A DNA stretch of 64,000 nucleotides from Archangium lipolyticum (GTDB taxonomy: Bacteria; Myxococcota; Myxococcia; Myxococcales; Myxococcaceae), in contig NZ_JANKBZ010000020.1 in assembly GCF_024623785.1 (NCBI RefSeq), positions 62,001 through 126,000 on the forward strand. The letters run 5' to 3'. Under the pieces are notes generated by a model. That model saw only the letters and a program-made list of their open reading frames with translations. It was not told the DNA's origin and did no database searches. Below are positions 60,501 through 64,000 of the stretch, one piece after another. Both the position numbers and the translations under genes were made by a program. Every line of letters begins with the position of its first letter. The stretch's first letter is position 1.

Positions 60501-63500
60501 TGCCACGGCCCTGGAGGGCCTGTGGCGCCAGCGCTTCTCCGCGACGTTCCCCTGCGCGGGCGTGGTGTACCTGTGGGGCTTGGACGTGGCGGGCGTGGAG
60601 GGCGTGGGGCTGCGCGAGGCGTGTGCCGGAGTGGCCTCGGTGCTGCGGGTGCTGGAGTCCGCGCCGGAGCCGGGCGGCAGGCTGTGGATCGTCACGCGCG
60701 GCGCGCAGCAGGTGGGCAAGGGCTCCGAGAAGGTGGAGCCCGCCCAGGCGCCGTTGTGGGGCCTCGGGAGGGTGGCGGCGCTGGAGCACCCGGAGCGGTG
60801 GGGGGGGTTGATCGACCTGGGCCCCGGGCACGACGCGGAGCGGCTTTGGGAGGAGCTGAGCGCGGTGAAGGGTGAGGACCAGGTGGCGCTGCGAGGCCTG
60901 GAGCGGTACGTGGCGCGCCTGGTGCGGCGGGACGCCCTCGAGCCGAGGCCCATGCGGGTGGAGCCCGCGGGCACGTACCTCGTCACGGGCGGCCAGGGGG
61001 CGTTGGGCCTCCAGGTGGCGCGCTGGCTGGTGGGCCGGGGCGCACGGCAGCTCGTGCTCACCGCGCGCAGCGCCTTCCCGGAGCGGGCGCGCTGGGACGA
61101 GCTGGTGTCCCAGGGCGGAGAGCTGGCGGCGCGGATCGCCTCGGTGCGCGAGCTGGAGTCCGCGGGGGCGACGGTGCTGCTGGCCCAGGCGGACGTGGCC
61201 CGGCGGGACGAGATGGCGGCGCTGCTCGAGCGCATCAGGGGCTCGATGCCCGCGCTGCGCGGCGTCATCCACGCGGCGGGGGTCTCCACGAACGCGCGCA
61301 TCCAGGAGCTGGATGTCGGCAAGCTCGACCGGGTGATGGCCCCGAAGGTGGAGGGGGCCTGGAACCTCCACGAGCTGACGAGCGGGGACGCGCTGGACTT
61401 CTTCGTCCTCTTCTCGTCCATCTCGTCGGTGTGGGGCTCGACGGGCTCGGGGCACTACGCCGCGGGCAATGCCTTCCTGGACGCGCTCGTGGCGTACCGG
61501 CGGGCGCGGGGCCTGGTGGCGTCCGTCATCAACTGGGGGCCGTGGAGCGGCGCGGGGATGGCCTCGCCCGAGACGCGGCGCTGGCTGGAGGACGTGGGCG
61601 TGGACGCGATCGCTCCGGAGGCCGGGCTGGAGTGGATGGAGCGCCTGCTCGCGGCGGGCGTGCCACAGGGCGTGGTGGCGGGGGTCCGGTGGGAGCGCTT
61701 CAAGCCCGTGTTCGAGGCCCGGAGCGGCCGGCGCTTCCTGGAGCGCATCTCGGACGAGGCGCCGAAGCCGAAGGCGGAGGCCGCGACGGAGGCGCTTGTC
61801 TCGGCGCCGTGGCGCGAGGCCGCCACGCCGGCGGCCCGGCGTGAGGCCCTGCAGGCCATGGTGCGGGAGCGGGTGGCGCGGGTGCTCGGTCTGGACTCCG
61901 GTCAGCCCCTGCCCCCCGAGCGCGGCTTCGCCGAGCTGGGGATGGACTCCATCATGGCGGTGGAGCTGAAGGGGCGGTTGCAGGAGACCCTGGGGTTGAA
62001 GCTGCCGGCGACCCTGGCCTTCAACTTCCCGAACCTCCAGTCGCTCACGGAGCACCTGTCGTCGCTGGTGGAAGCGGGGCTGCCCAAGACCAGCACGGCC
62101 GAGCCCCGGAGGCGGAGGCAGTCGGACGAGCCGATCGCCATCGTGGGACTGGCCTGCCGGTTCCCCGGTGGCGCGGAAACGCCGGAGGCCTTCTGGGAGC
62201 TGCTGCGCCAGGGGACGGACGCCACCGTGGAGGTCCCCGGGGACCGGTGGGACGCGGACGCCTGGTACGACGCGGACCCCGACGTGCCCGGGAAGATGTA
62301 CGTGCGCCGCGGAGGCTTCCTGCGGGACGTGGCCGGCTTCGAGCCGCGTTTCTTCGGCATCTCCCCGCGCGAGGCGGAGAGCATGGATCCGCAGCAGCGG
62401 CTGCTGCTGGAGGTGGCCTGGGAGGCGCTGGAGAACGCGGGGCAGGATCCGCACGCGCTGCGCAACTCGCGCACGGGCGTCTTCGTGGGCATCTCCGCGT
62501 CCGAGTATTCGCGGCTGATGCTCGGAGGAGACCCGACGGAGCTGGACGCGTACCTGTCCTCGGGCACGGCGCTGAACGTGGCGGCCGGACGGCTGTCCTA
62601 CACGCTGGGCCTGCAGGGGCCGAGCATGGCGGTGGACACGGCGTGCTCGTCGGCGCTGGTGTCGTTGCACCTGGCCTGCCAGAGCCTGCGCAGCGGCGAG
62701 TCCAGCATGGCGCTGGCGGCGGGAGTGAACCTGGTCTTCTCGCCGGAGGTGACGCTGTCGGCCTGCAAGGCGCGGATGCTGGCGGCGGACGGCCGGTGCA
62801 AGACGTTCGACGCGTCGGCCAACGGCTTCGCGCGCGGCGAGGGCTGTGGCGTGCTGGTGCTCGAGCGGCTGTCGGAGGCGCGGGCGAAGGGACACACGGT
62901 GCTGGCCCTCATCCGGGGCTCGGCGGTGAACCAGGACGGGCCGAGCAGCGGGCTCACGGTGCCGAACGGACTGGCGCAGCAGGCGGTCATCCAACAGGCG
63001 CTGCGGGCGGCGGGAGTGTCGCCCCCGGAGGTGAGCTACCTGGAGGCGCACGGGACGGGCACGTCGCTGGGAGACCCCATCGAGGCGGAGGCGATGTGGT
63101 CCGTGTTCAAGCAGGGGCGCAAGGGCGGCGAGTCGCTGTGGATGGGCTCGGTGAAGACGAACATCGGCCACCTGGAATCCGCGGCGGGGATCGCCGGGGT
63201 GGCGAAGGTGGTGCTGGCGATGCGGCACCGGCAGCTGCCGGCGCACCTGCACATGAAGACGCCCAACCCGCACATCGACTGGAAGGGGATGGGGGTGACG
63301 GTGCCGGTGGAGCTGACGGCCTGGGAGCCGACGCAGGGCCGGCGGATCGCCGGAGTGAGCTCGTTCGGCTTCAGCGGGACGAACGCGCACGTGGTGCTGG
63401 AGGAGGCACCGCCGATGCCGGAGCGGAAGCAGGAGGTGGAGAGGCCGGAGCACGTGCTGGTGCTGTCGGCGCGGAGCCCGGAGGCGCTGCGAGCGCTGTC

Positions 63501-64000
63501 GGGCAGCTACGCGCGGCTCCTGGAGGAGGGCGGCGAGTCCCTGGGAGACGTGTGCTTCACGGCGGCGGTGGGGCGTGCGCCGCTGGAGCACCGGCTGGCG
63601 GTGGTGGGAGGGAGCGGAGCGCTGCTGCGCGAGCGGCTGGAGGCGGTGGCGGCGGGGCGAGAGGTGGAGGGCGTCATCCGGGGGAGCCCGGCGGGCGCGG
63701 CGCCGAAGGTGGCGTTCGTGTTCGGCGGGGAGCTCTGGGCGGGACTGGGGCGGGAGCTGGACGAGACGCAGCCCGTCTTCCGCGAGGCGCTGGGTAGGTG
63801 CGAGGAGGCGCTGAAGGAGGTGCTGGAGAAGCCGCTGCGGCAGGTGCTGTACGGGCCCGGGCTCGCGCTGTTGAAGGAGCGGGCGTACGCGAGGGCGGCG
63901 GTCTTCGCGCTGGAGTGGTCGCTGGCCCAGCTGTGGAAGGCGTGGGGCGTGAAGCCGGAGGAGGTGGTGGGGCTGGGGGTGGGCGAGCACGTGGCGGCGG
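57526..64000 (+). CDS. Type I polyketide synthase, KS-AT-KR-ACP then KS-AT(dead)... (partial)
   Basis: This gene is open to the window edge, with at least 2158 residues visible. GTG 57526 overlaps the previous stop (GTGA). The N-terminus is a coiled-coil docking helix (VSDDVKDELKQRLARAVL, then MQKMQARIDALE). Module 2 has KS Cys197, AT Ser645 with HAFH at 745-748 (malonyl type), KR with TGGQGALG and catalytic Tyr1311 (Trp1303 eight residues earlier and no LDD, so A-type), and ACP Ser1475. Module 3 begins with KS Cys1707, then an AT whose motif reads GLGVGE (Leu2150, Gly2151), so it is dead like the first AT of the upstream protein. The remainder lies beyond the window. Confidence 0.93.

Overview
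The window has the marks of a large myxobacterial genome of the Cystobacterineae (Archangium/Cystobacter/Myxococcus type). GC is very high (about 70%) and GTG and TTG starts are frequent. It carries a Hanks-type Ser/Thr kinase, several single-domain receivers, a KaiC-like ATPase, class II ribonucleotide reductase, exopolysaccharide genes and giant modular polyketide synthases. The organism is inferred from these features, not from any database search.

Layout. 1-5.8 kb: end of a Wzy/O-antigen-ligase-type membrane protein, an XRE regulator, a receiver, a Ser/Thr kinase, a secreted protein of unknown function and a short UvrC-like GIY-YIG protein. 5.8-7.8 kb: a lower-GC island on the minus strand with a secreted HNH nuclease, a DUF4265-like protein (proposed immunity) and a protein with an internal duplication. 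7.9-11.8 kb: two divergent glycosyltransferases and a polyprenyl-phosphate sugar-1-phosphate transferase (exopolysaccharide). 11.9-16 kb: a MshEN/GspE_N protein with a roughly 600-residue Pro/Ala linker and an ATP-grasp-like protein. 16-25 kb: B12-dependent ribonucleotide reductase, a thioredoxin-like [2Fe-2S] ferredoxin, a scramblase-like protein, a Bax-inhibitor-1 protein, a second ATP-grasp-like protein and a ThDP enzyme. 25-32 kb: a small His/Cys membrane protein and a His-tailed lipoprotein, unknown proteins, a TPR protein, an alpha/beta hydrolase, an isochorismatase-like hydrolase, a SRPBCC protein and an SDR. 32-34 kb: a KaiC-like ATPase with an overlapping receiver. 34-39.5 kb: a minus-strand metal (probably zinc) uptake operon with porin, solute-binding protein, lipoprotein, His-rich ABC ATPase and permease. 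39.5-49.5 kb: Rieske protein, FolE, FAD oxidase, RpoH-like sigma factor, TPR protein, acyl-CoA ligase, TatA, a degenerate histidine kinase, a receiver, an SCP2 protein and an AMACR-type CoA enzyme. 49.8-64 kb: two type I PKS genes in the same direction, the second cut by the window edge.

How the parts fit. The PKS genes overlap at a GTGA junction, so they are one operon encoding sequential modules: KS-AT(dead)-AT-DH-ER-KR-ACP, then KS-AT-KR-ACP and KS-AT(dead)... The repeated catalytically dead acyltransferase (Ser to Gly) next to an intact KS is the most unusual feature. The metal operon shares a small His/Cys membrane protein family with the 25 kb locus, which links the two sites to metal handling. 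The island at 6-7.8 kb looks like a compact effector-immunity unit. No rRNA, tRNA, CRISPR array, insertion sequence or prophage was recognised.
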